A model generated the notes under the pieces. It made no database searches. It was not told the DNA's origin and saw nothing but the letters and a program-made list of their open reading frames with translations. The position numbers were made by a program, and so were the translations under genes. Below, piece by piece: positions 6,939 to 14,923 of a stretch of DNA of 14,987 nucleotides (position 1 is the first letter of the stretch; every line of letters starts with the position of its first letter). The DNA is from Nitrospirota bacterium (GTDB lineage Bacteria > Nitrospirota > Nitrospiria > Nitrospirales > UBA8639): NCBI GenBank assembly GCA_029879555.1, contig JAOUQB010000023.1, forward strand, positions 1 through 14,987, read 5' to 3'.

Positions 6939-9900
6939 ATGTGATTCAATCGGCCATTCGCTATCCAGTCACGACCACAGTGGGCGTGTTGTTTGTTGTG
7001 TTGTTCGGTATCGTGTCTCTATTGCGGTTGCCGATTCAACTCACACCGGATGTGACGAAAGAGGAAATTACGGTCGACACGCGATGGAGTGGAGCCAGTT
7101 CCCACGAAATTGAACGCGAAATTGTCGAGGAGCAAGAAGAGCAGTTAAAGGGTGTTGAAGGCCTTGAACGCATGTTTTCTGAAAGCTCATTTGGCAGTGG
7201 GAAAATTGTGCTACGGTTTCCGGCGGGCACCAACTTGGATGCGTCCCTCCTCCTCGTCTCGAATCGTTTGAATCAGGTGAAAGAATATCCGGAGGAAGCT
7301 GATGAGCCGGTCTTGAGTAGTGCCGATTCCTCAGGAGTGGCGGTAGCGTGGTTTATCTTTGAACCCTTAGAAAATAATCCCGTGCCGATCGACAACATGT
7401 TCGATTATGCCGAGGATGTGATTAAAGCCCGATTCGAACGAGTGTCGGGTGTGGCGGCTTCAAATGTTCGCGGAGGGCGAGAGCGGGAGATGCAAGTCTT
7501 GGTGGACCCTGCCAAGCTGGCGGCTCGCTCCCTCACCTGGGTGGCATTAGCGCGGGCGCTCGATCAAGAGAATCGAGATTTTAGCGGCGGGGATTTTGAT
7601 GAAGGTAAGCGCTCGTATGTGGTACGGACCGTAGGGGAATACAAAACTCCGGCTGATGTCGAATCGGTGATTATTGCGCGCAGGAATGGCGCCCCGGTCT
7701 ATGTTCGTGATGTGGCTTCCGTGAAGCTAGACTACAAGGATGCGGAGAATGTGGTGCGGCAGGCGGGAAAGACCTGTATTGCGATCAACGTGGTTCGGCA
7801 ACCCGGAGCGAATGTGCTTGAGGTGATGGATGGTTTGCGGCAAGCCGTGCGTGAACTGAATGAAGGACGGTTGAATCCACTCGGGTTCAAGTTGTACCAG
7901 GTCTATGATGAGACGGATTACATCTATAGTTCCTTGTCTCTTGTTCAACAAAACTTGGTGGCTGGGAGTCTATTGGCGATTGTGGTGCTGTATCTGTTCT
8001 TGCGAACGGGGAGTACCACCTTGGTGATTGGGTTGGCCATCCCCATCAGTATTATGGGGACCTTTATTGCCTTGTGGTTGTTGGATCGCAATTTAAATGT
8101 CATTAGCTTAGCGGGGATGACCTTTGCCGCCGGCATGCTGGTCGATAATTCTATTGTGGTGCTGGAAAACATCTATCGGCATCGCGAAGCCGGCAAGCCA
8201 CTTATCCAAGCGGCCTATGACGGAACGGCTGAAGTATGGGGGGCGGTGCTGGCCAGCACGCTCACGACGATCGCGGTCTTCATTCCGATCGTGTTTATTG
8301 AGCAACAATCGGGACAACTCTTTCGAGATATTGCGATCGCCATTAGTGCTGGCGTGGGGCTCAGCCTCTTGGTTTCCATCACGGTGATTCCCAGTCTGGC
8401 GGCGCGCATTTTGACGACGCGTTCCCGACGTCAGGACATGGTGGCTCATCCAGGGATCCTGAAATCCGAGTTTGATGAATCGGTGTTTGTGGAGGAGGCG
8501 GGAACTCCTCGATCTTATGGCTTGGCAGATCGTATTGGGGCGATGGTGTCGACGGTGTGTGCCAATAAAGTCCTCCGTCTCATGACTATTGTTGGTCTCA
8601 TTGGACTGTCCTGTGGACTGACGTGGCTATTCATTCCTCAGGCAGAATATTTACCGACGGGGAATCGCAATCTGGTCATTGGTATTCTTCTGCCACCGCC
8701 TGGCTACAACTTGGAGACCTTTCTCAAAATGGGGAAGACCATTGAAGCCGAGCTGCAACCGTACTGGTCTGCCAAACCCGGTTCTCCTGAGGAAGCGCAA
8801 TTGGATGGACCGAGCATCAGAAACTTTTTCTTTGTGGCGCGTGGGCGCATGGTGTTCATGGGTGCGCGGACCAATGATGATGCTCGGGCTAAGGACCTCA
8901 TCCCGGTCTTGCGTCGGGCGGTGGCGGACCTGCCAGGCGTTATTAGCATTATTACCCAACGGAGTTTGTTTCAACGGGGATTAGGTGAAGGCCGGAATAT
9001 TGATATGGAAATTACCGGCCCGGATTTGAATACCCTGGTCGGGTTAGGCGGGAAAATTTTTGGGCAAGTCAAGGAGTTGATGCCGGATGCGCAAATCCGG
9101 CCGAAGCCCAGCTTAGACCTCGGAACGCCCGAGTTGCACGTGACGTTACGACGTGACCGTGCGGCGGATCTCCAACTGACGAATCAAGAGCTGGGATTTA
9201 CCATTAATGCGTTGGTTGATGGGGCGAAAGCGAGTGATGTGAAGTATGAGGGTGATGAGATCGATTTGACGGTTCGTGGGGAGGATCGCTATGCCACGCG
9301 AACTCAGGATATCGAAAAAATTCCCATCCATACTCCGGGAGGACGACTCACCACGGTTGGAGCGATTGCGGATGTGACGTTGGTGCCCGGTCCAGAACAA
9401 ATTAATCATATCGAACGGGAGCGGGCGATTGTCATCCAAGTTATCCCACCGTCCGAAATGCCCATTGAAACGGCCATGGCTCAGTTGCAAGCGAAGATTA
9501 TTACTCCCTTGAAGCAAGAGGGATCCTTAGGTCAACTGTACAATATTCGATTGTCGGGAACTGCTGATGATTTGACGCAGACCTATGATGCCTTAAAATG
9601 GAATCTCCTGTTGGCGCTCTTGATCACTTATTTGTTAATTGCGGCGCTGTTCGAAAGTTTTCTGTACCCCTTGGTGATTATCACCAGTGTCCCGCTGGCG
9701 GCGGCGGGTGGTTTGCTGGGATTGGCCTTAGTCAATGAGTTTGTGGCGTATCAACCGATGGATGTGTTAACGATGTTGGGATTTATTATTCTCTTAGGCG
9801 TCGTCGTCAATAATGCCATCCTCGTAGTCCATCAGGCCTTGAATTTTCTTGATCCTACGCGCCGTGAGGGGAGCGATTCCGCATCATCGACGAGTACCTG

Positions 9901-10198
9901 GTCGACCGATGACCCCATTAAGGCGATCGCGGAATCTGTTCGTACGCGTTTCCGTCCGATCATGATGAGTATGTTGACCACGACCTTTGGCCTCTTCCCT
10001 TTGGTGGTATCCTCGGGGGCCGGGTCAGAACTCTATCGGGGCATCGGCAGTATTGTGCTGGGTGGTCTGGTCACTTCCACACTATTTACGTTGATTTTGG
10101 TTCCGGCCTTATTTAGTTTTTTTATGGACGTCAAGAAGGCTGGCGTACGCATGGTGATGTCGAAGCCGGTCGTGGCGGGAAGTATGAGGGAAGTCTAA
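6935..10198 (+). CDS. RND family multidrug-type efflux transporter (AcrB/HAE-like)
   Basis: 1087 residues, close to the usual ~1030-1050 plus small insertions. The layout is that of an RND pump. TM1 is near residues 12-30, a large periplasmic porter loop follows, then TM2-TM6 (about 335-490). TM4 carries GMLVDNSIVVLENI (D404, N405). TM7 is near 547-567, a second periplasmic loop follows, and the last TM segments lie near 865-1065. It uses the proton gradient to expel substrates through the adaptor and TolC. In AcrB the TM4 pair is Asp-Asp and TM10 has a Lys; here the pair is Asp-Asn and TM10 reads VVNNAILVV (N959, N960). The missing CusA-type signature argues against a metal pump. A Ser/Thr-rich insert (about 979-993) sits between TM10 and TM11. 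Substrate unknown. Confidence 0.93.
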   Translation: MNVIQSAIRYPVTTTVGVLFVVLFGIVSLLRLPIQLTPDVTKEEITVDTRWSGASSHEIEREIVEEQEEQLKGVEGLERMFSESSFGSGKIVLRFPAGTNLDASLLLVSNRLNQVKEYPEEADEPVLSSADSSGVAVAWFIFEPLENNPVPIDNMFDYAEDVIKARFERVSGVAASNVRGGREREMQVLVDPAKLAARSLTWVALARALDQENRDFSGGDFDEGKRSYVVRTVGEYKTPADVESVIIARRNGAPVYVRDVASVKLDYKDAENVVRQAGKTCIAINVVRQPGANVLEVMDGLRQAVRELNEGRLNPLGFKLYQVYDETDYIYSSLSLVQQNLVAGSLLAIVVLYLFLRTGSTTLVIGLAIPISIMGTFIALWLLDRNLNVISLAGMTFAAGMLVDNSIVVLENIYRHREAGKPLIQAAYDGTAEVWGAVLASTLTTIAVFIPIVFIEQQSGQLFRDIAIAISAGVGLSLLVSITVIPSLAARILTTRSRRQDMVAHPGILKSEFDESVFVEEAGTPRSYGLADRIGAMVSTVCANKVLRLMTIVGLIGLSCGLTWLFIPQAEYLPTGNRNLVIGILLPPPGYNLETFLKMGKTIEAELQPYWSAKPGSPEEAQLDGPSIRNFFFVARGRMVFMGARTNDDARAKDLIPVLRRAVADLPGVISIITQRSLFQRGLGEGRNIDMEITGPDLNTLVGLGGKIFGQVKELMPDAQIRPKPSLDLGTPELHVTLRRDRAADLQLTNQELGFTINALVDGAKASDVKYEGDEIDLTVRGEDRYATRTQDIEKIPIHTPGGRLTTVGAIADVTLVPGPEQINHIERERAIVIQVIPPSEMPIETAMAQLQAKIITPLKQEGSLGQLYNIRLSGTADDLTQTYDALKWNLLLALLITYLLIAALFESFLYPLVIITSVPLAAAGGLLGLALVNEFVAYQPMDVLTMLGFIILLGVVVNNAILVVHQALNFLDPTRREGSDSASSTSTWSTDDPIKAIAESVRTRFRPIMMSMLTTTFGLFPLVVSSGAGSELYRGIGSIVLGGLVTSTLFTLILVPALFSFFMDVKKAGVRMVMSKPVVAGSMREV

Positions 10199-10201
10199 GA
10201 T

Positions 10202-11590
10202 ATGGGGATTCCACATTGTGCAAACAACGGCCAGGTGATTCACCGATCACGACAGTCCGGACGCCGGTTGGGTGCGCGGACATGGGTGCTGACGGTCTTG
10301 TTCTGTGTCTTGGCTCAGCCTGGGTTTGGTGCGACGGACGAGCGATCCATTCTGCCAACCGAAGCGCCTGTTCTGAAATTAAGTTTGCGAGAGGCCATGG
10401 ATGCGGCCGTAAATGAAAATCCGACCGTGCGGTTATTCCAAGAACGAATTCGCCAAGCACAGGATGTGGCCAATACCCAATTAGGCGAATTATTGCCCAA
10501 TCTCTCAGGAACGGTGAGCGGAGCCAGGCGGCGTTTTTTTACAGGGTCGTTTGGTGGGAGTCCTACTGTGGTGGGTCCCAAGGATTTTTATGAAGCACGA
10601 GCCTTTCTGACTCAAAATATCTTCAGTCTCAGTCTCATTCAAAAATGGAAGGCTGCCAAAGCTGGTGTAGATGTGGCAGGCTTGGATGCGGAAGTGACCA
10701 AGCGGGATACGATGGCGACTACTGGCCTGATCTATCTCGAAGCGCTTCGGGCCCAAGCTGCAGTAGTGGCTCGGACGGCCGATGTGGTTCTCAATAAAGA
10801 ATTACTTCGGTTGGCGACGGAACGCAAAGCGGCTGGCATGGCGACCAGCTTAGATGTGACGCGGGCGAAAGTGCAATTGGAGAATGAGAAGCAGCGATTC
10901 CTGGTGGCTGAAAATCAGCGGGATCGTGCCAAGCTCAATCTCATTCGCTCGATGGGGCTGTCTTTCGACGTCCGTCTGGAGCTTACTGATGAAATGAAAT
11001 TGGTGCATGTTTCGGAACAATCGATTGTGGAAGCCTTGCAGGTTGCGAATGAAAACCGGACTGAATTGCAGGTGCAGAAGAGGCGTGAGCGGCTGGCTTC
11101 CCTGACGTTAAGTTCTGTGACCAACGAGCGGGTTCCGTCCATTCAAGCTTTGGGAGATGTGGGCTTGATTGGGAATCAGATTCCCAATGCACTCACGACA
11201 GACAATGTTCAAGTGTTGATGCGCGTGCCGATATTCGATGGGGGACAGCGAGAAGGCAGAATTTCTGAAAGCCGCAGTAAAGTCCGGCAGGAAACTATTC
11301 GAACGCAGGATGTGCAATACCAAGTGACTTTGGAAGTTCGTGATGCCCTTCTCACCATTCATTCAGCGAAGCAACAAGTGGCGGTCGCGGAAGAAGGATT
11401 AAAGCTCGCACTCACCGAATTGGAATTGTCGCGTGAACGATTTGCCGTGGGTGTTGCCACCAATATCGAAGTCACCGATTCACAAACCCGGGTGGCGCAA
11501 GCCCGTGATAATCTTATTGAAGGGTTATTTACCTTTAATGCCTCCCGTCTGAGTCTTGCCCGAGCCCAAGGGCAATTGGACAAATTATAA
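10202..11590 (+). CDS. TolC-family outer-membrane efflux channel
   Basis: 462 residues with two outer-membrane-efflux-protein repeats (about 58-250 and 265-455) made of long amphipathic helices, for example ERIRQAQDVANTQLGELLPN and the matching GVATNIEVTDSQTRVAQARDN near the end, as in TolC/OprM proteins. A signal peptide ends near GFGA (residue 44). Its N-terminal region before the hydrophobic core is long, so the true start might be the GTG at codon 12, but GAGGG upstream of the ATG at 10202 favours the longer form. No lipobox Cys is present. It is the exit duct of the tripartite pump and starts three bases after the pump gene stop codon. Confidence 0.92.
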   Translation: MGIPHCANNGQVIHRSRQSGRRLGARTWVLTVLFCVLAQPGFGATDERSILPTEAPVLKLSLREAMDAAVNENPTVRLFQERIRQAQDVANTQLGELLPNLSGTVSGARRRFFTGSFGGSPTVVGPKDFYEARAFLTQNIFSLSLIQKWKAAKAGVDVAGLDAEVTKRDTMATTGLIYLEALRAQAAVVARTADVVLNKELLRLATERKAAGMATSLDVTRAKVQLENEKQRFLVAENQRDRAKLNLIRSMGLSFDVRLELTDEMKLVHVSEQSIVEALQVANENRTELQVQKRRERLASLTLSSVTNERVPSIQALGDVGLIGNQIPNALTTDNVQVLMRVPIFDGGQREGRISESRSKVRQETIRTQDVQYQVTLEVRDALLTIHSAKQQVAVAEEGLKLALTELELSRERFAVGVATNIEVTDSQTRVAQARDNLIEGLFTFNASRLSLARAQGQLDKL

Positions 11591-11591
11591 T
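11586..11591 (+). promoter_or_regulatory. Possible -10 box for prfC
   Basis: A perfect TATAAT overlaps the tolC stop codon, 29 bp before the prfC ATG. No convincing -35 hexamer lies 16-18 bp upstream and there is no extended -10 TG, so an independent prfC promoter is only possible. Read-through from the efflux operon is the alternative; no terminator is visible in the 30-bp gap. Confidence 0.25.
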
Positions 11592-11620
11592 TAATCGACT
11601 TTGTTTGTTAAAAAAGGCGT

Positions 11621-13222
11621 ATGACTACACTCCAACTGAAACAAGAAATTCGTTCGGCGGCTAGTAAGCGGCGCACGTTCGCCATCATTAGTCATCCTGA
11701 TGCAGGCAAGACGACCTTAACGGAAAAGCTCTTATTGTATTCCGGTATGGTTCGGACAGCGGGGATGGTGGGTGCACGGAAAAATGGGAAAATGGCGACC
11801 TCAGACTGGATGGAAATGGAGCAAGAGCGTGGGATTTCCATTACCGCATCGGCCATGCAGTTCCCCTATAAACAGGCAGTGATCAATGTGTTGGATACTC
11901 CAGGCCATCAGGATTTCTGTGAAGATACCTATCGGACGCTCACGGCGGCCGATAGCGCGATTATGGTCATTGATGCCGCCAAAGGGGTGGAAACACAAAC
12001 GCGAAAACTTTTTGAGGTGTGTCGGCTTCGTCAAATTCCTGTGCTGACCTTCATTAATAAAATGGATCTTCCCGGTAGGCCGCCCTTGGATCTGATGGCC
12101 GAAGTTGAAGACATTTTGGGGATTCACGCCAGTCCGATTAATTGGCCCATAGGATCAGGGCGAGAGTTTATCGGTGTGGTGAATCGGGAAACCCGTCAGG
12201 TCTTGCTCTATACGAAAACGGCCAAGGCGGGTGCGGCTAAACCGGAGTTGACGCAATTATCCTTGGATGATCCCGCGTTAAAGAATCGGGTGTCGTCCTA
12301 TATCTGGGAAGAATTAGAACATGATCTAGAATTACTCGATATAGCGGGGAATCCATTTTCCAAAGATGAATTTCAGAATGGCAAGGTGACCCCGGTATTT
12401 TTCGGATCAGCCCTCACCAATTTTGGCGTGGAACCGTTTTTTGATGCATTCGTCGAGATGGCGCCTCATCCTCATGCCCGGATCGCGGATACCCCGGATG
12501 GGCAGGAGCAGGCCATTGATCCCGTGGATGTACCGTTTAGTGCCTATGTGTTTAAGCTGCAGGCCAATATGAACCCGCGTCATCGCGATAGTACGGCATT
12601 CATGCGCGTCTGTTCGGGAAAATTTGACCGAGATATGGTCGTCAAACATCACCGCACAAAAAGTGAAGTGCGATTGTCTCGGCCGCACAGCATGGTGGCC
12701 AAAGAGCGGAATACGGTGGATGTCGCGTACCCTGGCGATGTTATTGGAATTATTAATACCGGAGCGTTTCAGATTGGTGATACCATTTCCTTAACAGATG
12801 GCTTCAACTATAAACCACTCCCACAATTTCAACCGGAAGTCTTCGCACGGGTACGTCCGACCGACACCACGATGCGGAAATCGTTTGATAAAGGGATTGA
12901 ACAACTGGCGAAAGAAGGCACCATTCAAATCATGCGGAGTCTGGATGGGTTGGAATTTTTTGTGGCGGCTGTTGGGCGCCTCCAGTTTGATGTCTTAGAG
13001 TTTCGCCTCCAAAGTGAATACCGCGTGAAAACCATTGTCGATATGTTGCCCTACGAATCCAGTGCGTGGCTCGTAGGTGATGTGGAGACGTTTAAGCCGC
13101 CTTCAGATGCCCTAGTCGTGAAAGATGGTCAGGGCCGAGCCGTCGTCCTCTTCCGCTCTTCATGGTCAAAAAATTTCGCGAAAGAACGGAATCCCCAACA
13201 CGACTTCAACGATATGGGATAA
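11621..13222 (+). CDS. prfC: Peptide chain release factor 3 (RF3)
   Basis: 533 residues, like E. coli RF3. This translational GTPase recycles RF1 and RF2 from the ribosome after peptide release. GTPase motifs are intact: P-loop SHPDAGKTT (24-32), switch I GISIT (71-75), DTPGHQDF (92-99) and NKMD (146-149). The length, the DAGKTTLTEKLLLYSG start and the domain II/III arrangement after about residue 285 separate it from EF-G, which is longer and has domain IV. A purine run AAAAAAGG precedes the ATG closely. Placed 30 bp after tolC on the same strand, it may be partly co-transcribed with the pump. It shares no function with the pump, so I regard the link as positional. Confidence 0.96.
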   Translation: MTTLQLKQEIRSAASKRRTFAIISHPDAGKTTLTEKLLLYSGMVRTAGMVGARKNGKMATSDWMEMEQERGISITASAMQFPYKQAVINVLDTPGHQDFCEDTYRTLTAADSAIMVIDAAKGVETQTRKLFEVCRLRQIPVLTFINKMDLPGRPPLDLMAEVEDILGIHASPINWPIGSGREFIGVVNRETRQVLLYTKTAKAGAAKPELTQLSLDDPALKNRVSSYIWEELEHDLELLDIAGNPFSKDEFQNGKVTPVFFGSALTNFGVEPFFDAFVEMAPHPHARIADTPDGQEQAIDPVDVPFSAYVFKLQANMNPRHRDSTAFMRVCSGKFDRDMVVKHHRTKSEVRLSRPHSMVAKERNTVDVAYPGDVIGIINTGAFQIGDTISLTDGFNYKPLPQFQPEVFARVRPTDTTMRKSFDKGIEQLAKEGTIQIMRSLDGLEFFVAAVGRLQFDVLEFRLQSEYRVKTIVDMLPYESSAWLVGDVETFKPPSDALVVKDGQGRAVVLFRSSWSKNFAKERNPQHDFNDMG

Positions 13223-13238
13223 ATGCTGGAATATTTTT

Positions 13239-13315
13239 AGGGGTCAGACTCGAAAAAAATAAACTCGCTTGTATCGGGATAGGTGCGCTGAAGCCTACAT
13301 TCGCATCTGACCCCT
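13239..13315. repeat. 77-bp element bounded by 10-bp perfect inverted repeats (MITE/REP-like)
   Basis: AGGGGTCAGA (13239-13248) is matched by TCTGACCCCT (13306-13315). Two mismatches then two further pairs follow inwards, and the interior is 57 bp with no coding potential. It lies 17 bp after the prfC stop codon. I associate the outer motif GGGGTCAGACTCG with dispersed non-coding repeats linked to REP-associated (Y1) transposases, but that is recollection. No clear target-site duplication is visible at the edges. A terminator role is unlikely because the loop is long and no T-run follows. Confidence 0.55.
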
Positions 13316-13329
13316 ATGGGATGAAGGTC

Positions 13330-13357
13330 TTGTAACGGTTGTTTGGGAATTTAGACT
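13330..13357 (+). promoter_or_regulatory. Weak candidate promoter before the thioredoxin-like gene
   Basis: TTGTAA (13330-13335), 16-bp spacer, TAGACT (13352-13357); each hexamer matches four of six consensus bases. It lies after the inverted-repeat element and about 76 bp before the gene start, and would also transcribe the small upstream ORF at 13377. Confidence 0.3.
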
Positions 13358-13376
13358 ACACATAAGCGGAGTCGCT

Positions 13377-13436
13377 ATGGGGTTGATGGCTAACCAAACG
13401 GGATTTCTGAAGTCCGATAGGGAGATGGGAAAATGA
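13377..13436 (+). CDS. Possible 19-codon leader ORF coupled to the thioredoxin-like gene
   Basis: ATG at 13377 opens a 19-residue frame, MGLMANQTGFLKSDREMGK, ending in a TGA that overlaps the next gene start by four bases (ATGA, 13433-13436). GCGGAG lies about eight bases before its ATG, a usable ribosome binding site. The overlap and binding site suggest that translation of the leader could feed the next gene. With so few codons it may be chance; it has no signal-peptide or attenuator-like codon run. Confidence 0.3.
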   Translation: MGLMANQTGFLKSDREMGK

Positions 13437-13963
13437 CAAAGGAGTCTATGAGGATTTTTCTGGGCGTGGTTTTCTTTGGAATAATCGGGGCCTTATTGTA
13501 TTTTGTTCCCCTGAGTTTCGCGAAAGGTGGTCAAGCGCCTGAAATAATCAGTCCGACATGGATAAACTCAAAGCCACTTCGGATGGAAGAACTGCGAGGC
13601 AAGGTGGTGATGGTGGAGTTTTGGACGTTTGGGTGTTGGAATTGCCGCAAGATTGAACCCTATGTCAAAGGATGGCATCAGAAATATGCCGACAAAGGGT
13701 TAGTTGTCATTGCGGTTCATTCGCCTGAGTTCAGTCACGAAAAGGATGTAGAGAACGTTAAAGCCTATGTGAAGAAAAATGGGATTTCCTATGCCGTTCC
13801 TATCGACAATGATTTCCTCAATTGGCGCCGCTATCAAAACCGGTACTGGCCCACGTTATATGTCATTGATAAAAATGGCACCATCCAATACACAAGGATT
13901 GGTGAAGGGGCTTACGAGCAAACCGAAGAGGCCATTCAACGTCTTCTGCTCGAACCTGCCTAG
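13433..13963 (+). CDS. Membrane-anchored or secreted thioredoxin-like (TlpA/DipZ-type) protein
   Basis: 176 residues. An N-terminal hydrophobic segment (about residues 7-29, GVVFFGIIGALLYFVPLSFA) acts as a signal peptide or anchor, placing the domain in the periplasm. The thioredoxin fold follows: MEELRGKVVMVEFWTFGCWNC (about 51-71) contains the redox motif CWNC (C68, C71), and YWPTLYVID (138-146) carries the cis-proline P140. The FWTxxCxNC pattern resembles the C-terminal domain of DipZ-type proteins and TlpA-like reductases, rather than DsbA (CPHC) or cytosolic thioredoxin (CGPC). It likely reduces or exchanges disulfides outside the cytoplasm; the partner is not evident from the neighbours. 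GGGAGATGGG precedes the ATG. It is convergent with the suhB-like gene. Confidence 0.88.
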   Translation: MTKESMRIFLGVVFFGIIGALLYFVPLSFAKGGQAPEIISPTWINSKPLRMEELRGKVVMVEFWTFGCWNCRKIEPYVKGWHQKYADKGLVVIAVHSPEFSHEKDVENVKAYVKKNGISYAVPIDNDFLNWRRYQNRYWPTLYVIDKNGTIQYTRIGEGAYEQTEEAIQRLLLEPA

Positions 13964-14011
13964 TAGAAAATTTTTGATGGAGTTCGATGATAGCTATTGA
14001 TGTGAGGATAT

Positions 14012-14821
14012 CTATGCGGAGCGGATTTCTCTCAACACTTCGATCATCTCAGAATGAATATGGCCGTTTGTGGCCAGGACTGTGCTGCCATAGATGGAGT
14101 AGGGTTTGCCTGCGTAGTCTGTGATTTTTCCGCCTGCTTCCTCTACGATAACTTTTCCTGCTGCCGTGTCCCAAGGTTTGAGTTGTAACTCCCAGAATCC
14201 GTCGAGTCGGCCACAGGCGATATAGCAGAGGTCGATGGCGGCGGTGCCGGTACGGCGCATTCCGCCTGCGCGAATGGCGAAGGCAGAGAATTCTTTGAGG
14301 TTATTATCTGTGGCGGTATGAATATCGTAGGCAAATCCTGTCACCAATAAGGCTTTGACTAGTGTGGGGGTGGCTGACACGTGAATGGGTGTGCCATTGA
14401 GCGTGGCGCCGCGCCCTCGTTGTCCCAAGAAGAGTTCATTTCGCGTGGGATCATAGATGGCTCCGATGATGCACGTCCCTTCGTATTCCACCCCAATCGA
14501 GACATTATACATGGGGAATCCGTGGGCAAAGTTTACGGTTCCGTCGAGCGGGTCGATGATCCATTTAATGGGATGTTGAGGAATGTCTTGTAAGCCCTGT
14601 TCTTCACTTAGGATTTGATGCTCGGGGAATGTCGTTCGGATGGATTGAATGATGGCTTTTTCTGATTGCAGGTCGGCTTCGGTGACCAGGTTAATGGATT
14701 CACCTTTTGACTCAATGGTAAAGCCTTTTTGCGCGTAGTCTTGAAGGATTGCACCACCTAGCCGAGCCGCTTGTATGGCCGTTTGTGTGAGATCGTCGAT
14801 GTCGTTAGGAGAGAGCGTCAT
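14012..14821 (-). CDS. suhB: Inositol-1-monophosphatase family phosphatase (SuhB-like)
   Basis: 269 residues, the usual size. Mg-dependent phosphatase signatures are complete: E48 in VTEADL, E73/E74 in LSEEQG, motif A WIIDPLDGTVNF (W87-F98 with D90 and D93), and motif B WDTAAGKVIVEEAGG (W217 onward, D218). It hydrolyses inositol phosphate or related sugar/nucleotide phosphates such as fructose-1,6-bisphosphate or PAP; the sequence alone does not choose between them. SuhB in E. coli also takes part in rRNA transcription antitermination, which need not apply here. No good Shine-Dalgarno precedes the ATG at 14821, and the 39 bp to the upstream terminator contain no obvious promoter, so it may depend on read-through or a leader I cannot see. 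Confidence 0.92.
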   Translation of the reverse strand: MTLSPNDIDDLTQTAIQAARLGGAILQDYAQKGFTIESKGESINLVTEADLQSEKAIIQSIRTTFPEHQILSEEQGLQDIPQHPIKWIIDPLDGTVNFAHGFPMYNVSIGVEYEGTCIIGAIYDPTRNELFLGQRGRGATLNGTPIHVSATPTLVKALLVTGFAYDIHTATDNNLKEFSAFAIRAGGMRRTGTAAIDLCYIACGRLDGFWELQLKPWDTAAGKVIVEEAGGKITDYAGKPYSIYGSTVLATNGHIHSEMIEVLREIRSA

Positions 14822-14860
14822 CGTGTGAAGGGGAATTCAGAAAATGATGAAGCGGTTTTG

Positions 14861-14900
14861 AAAAAAAACACGCCGGGAGCAGGTGGCCCTACCCCCGGCG
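14861..14900 (-). terminator. Rho-independent terminator of the Lys/Ala-rich gene
   Basis: On the minus strand, CGCCGGG (from + strand 14894-14900) and CCCGGCG (14871-14877) form a 7-bp GC stem, followed after two bases by eight T (A-run at 14861-14868). It begins 23 bp after the stop codon of the upstream gene. A second pairing, AGCAG/CTGCT (14904-14908 with 14878-14882), interleaves with the stem and could compete with it. Confidence 0.85.
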
Positions 14901-14923
14901 GTACTGCTGGTGGGACTGTCAAA

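Noticed and set aside
6935..10198. Heavy-metal (CusA/CzcA) type RND pump
   Set aside because: The TM4 motif is GMLVDNSIVVLENI and no methionine-rich or metal-binding neighbour is seen; a TetR regulator and lipoprotein adaptor fit the HAE type better.
11621..13222. Elongation factor G instead of RF3
   Set aside because: At 533 residues it is too short for EF-G (about 700) and lacks room for domains IV and V; the DAGKTTLTEKLLLYSG start and length fit RF3.
13239..13315. Inverted repeat as prfC terminator
   Set aside because: The loop is 57 bases and no T-run follows the right arm.
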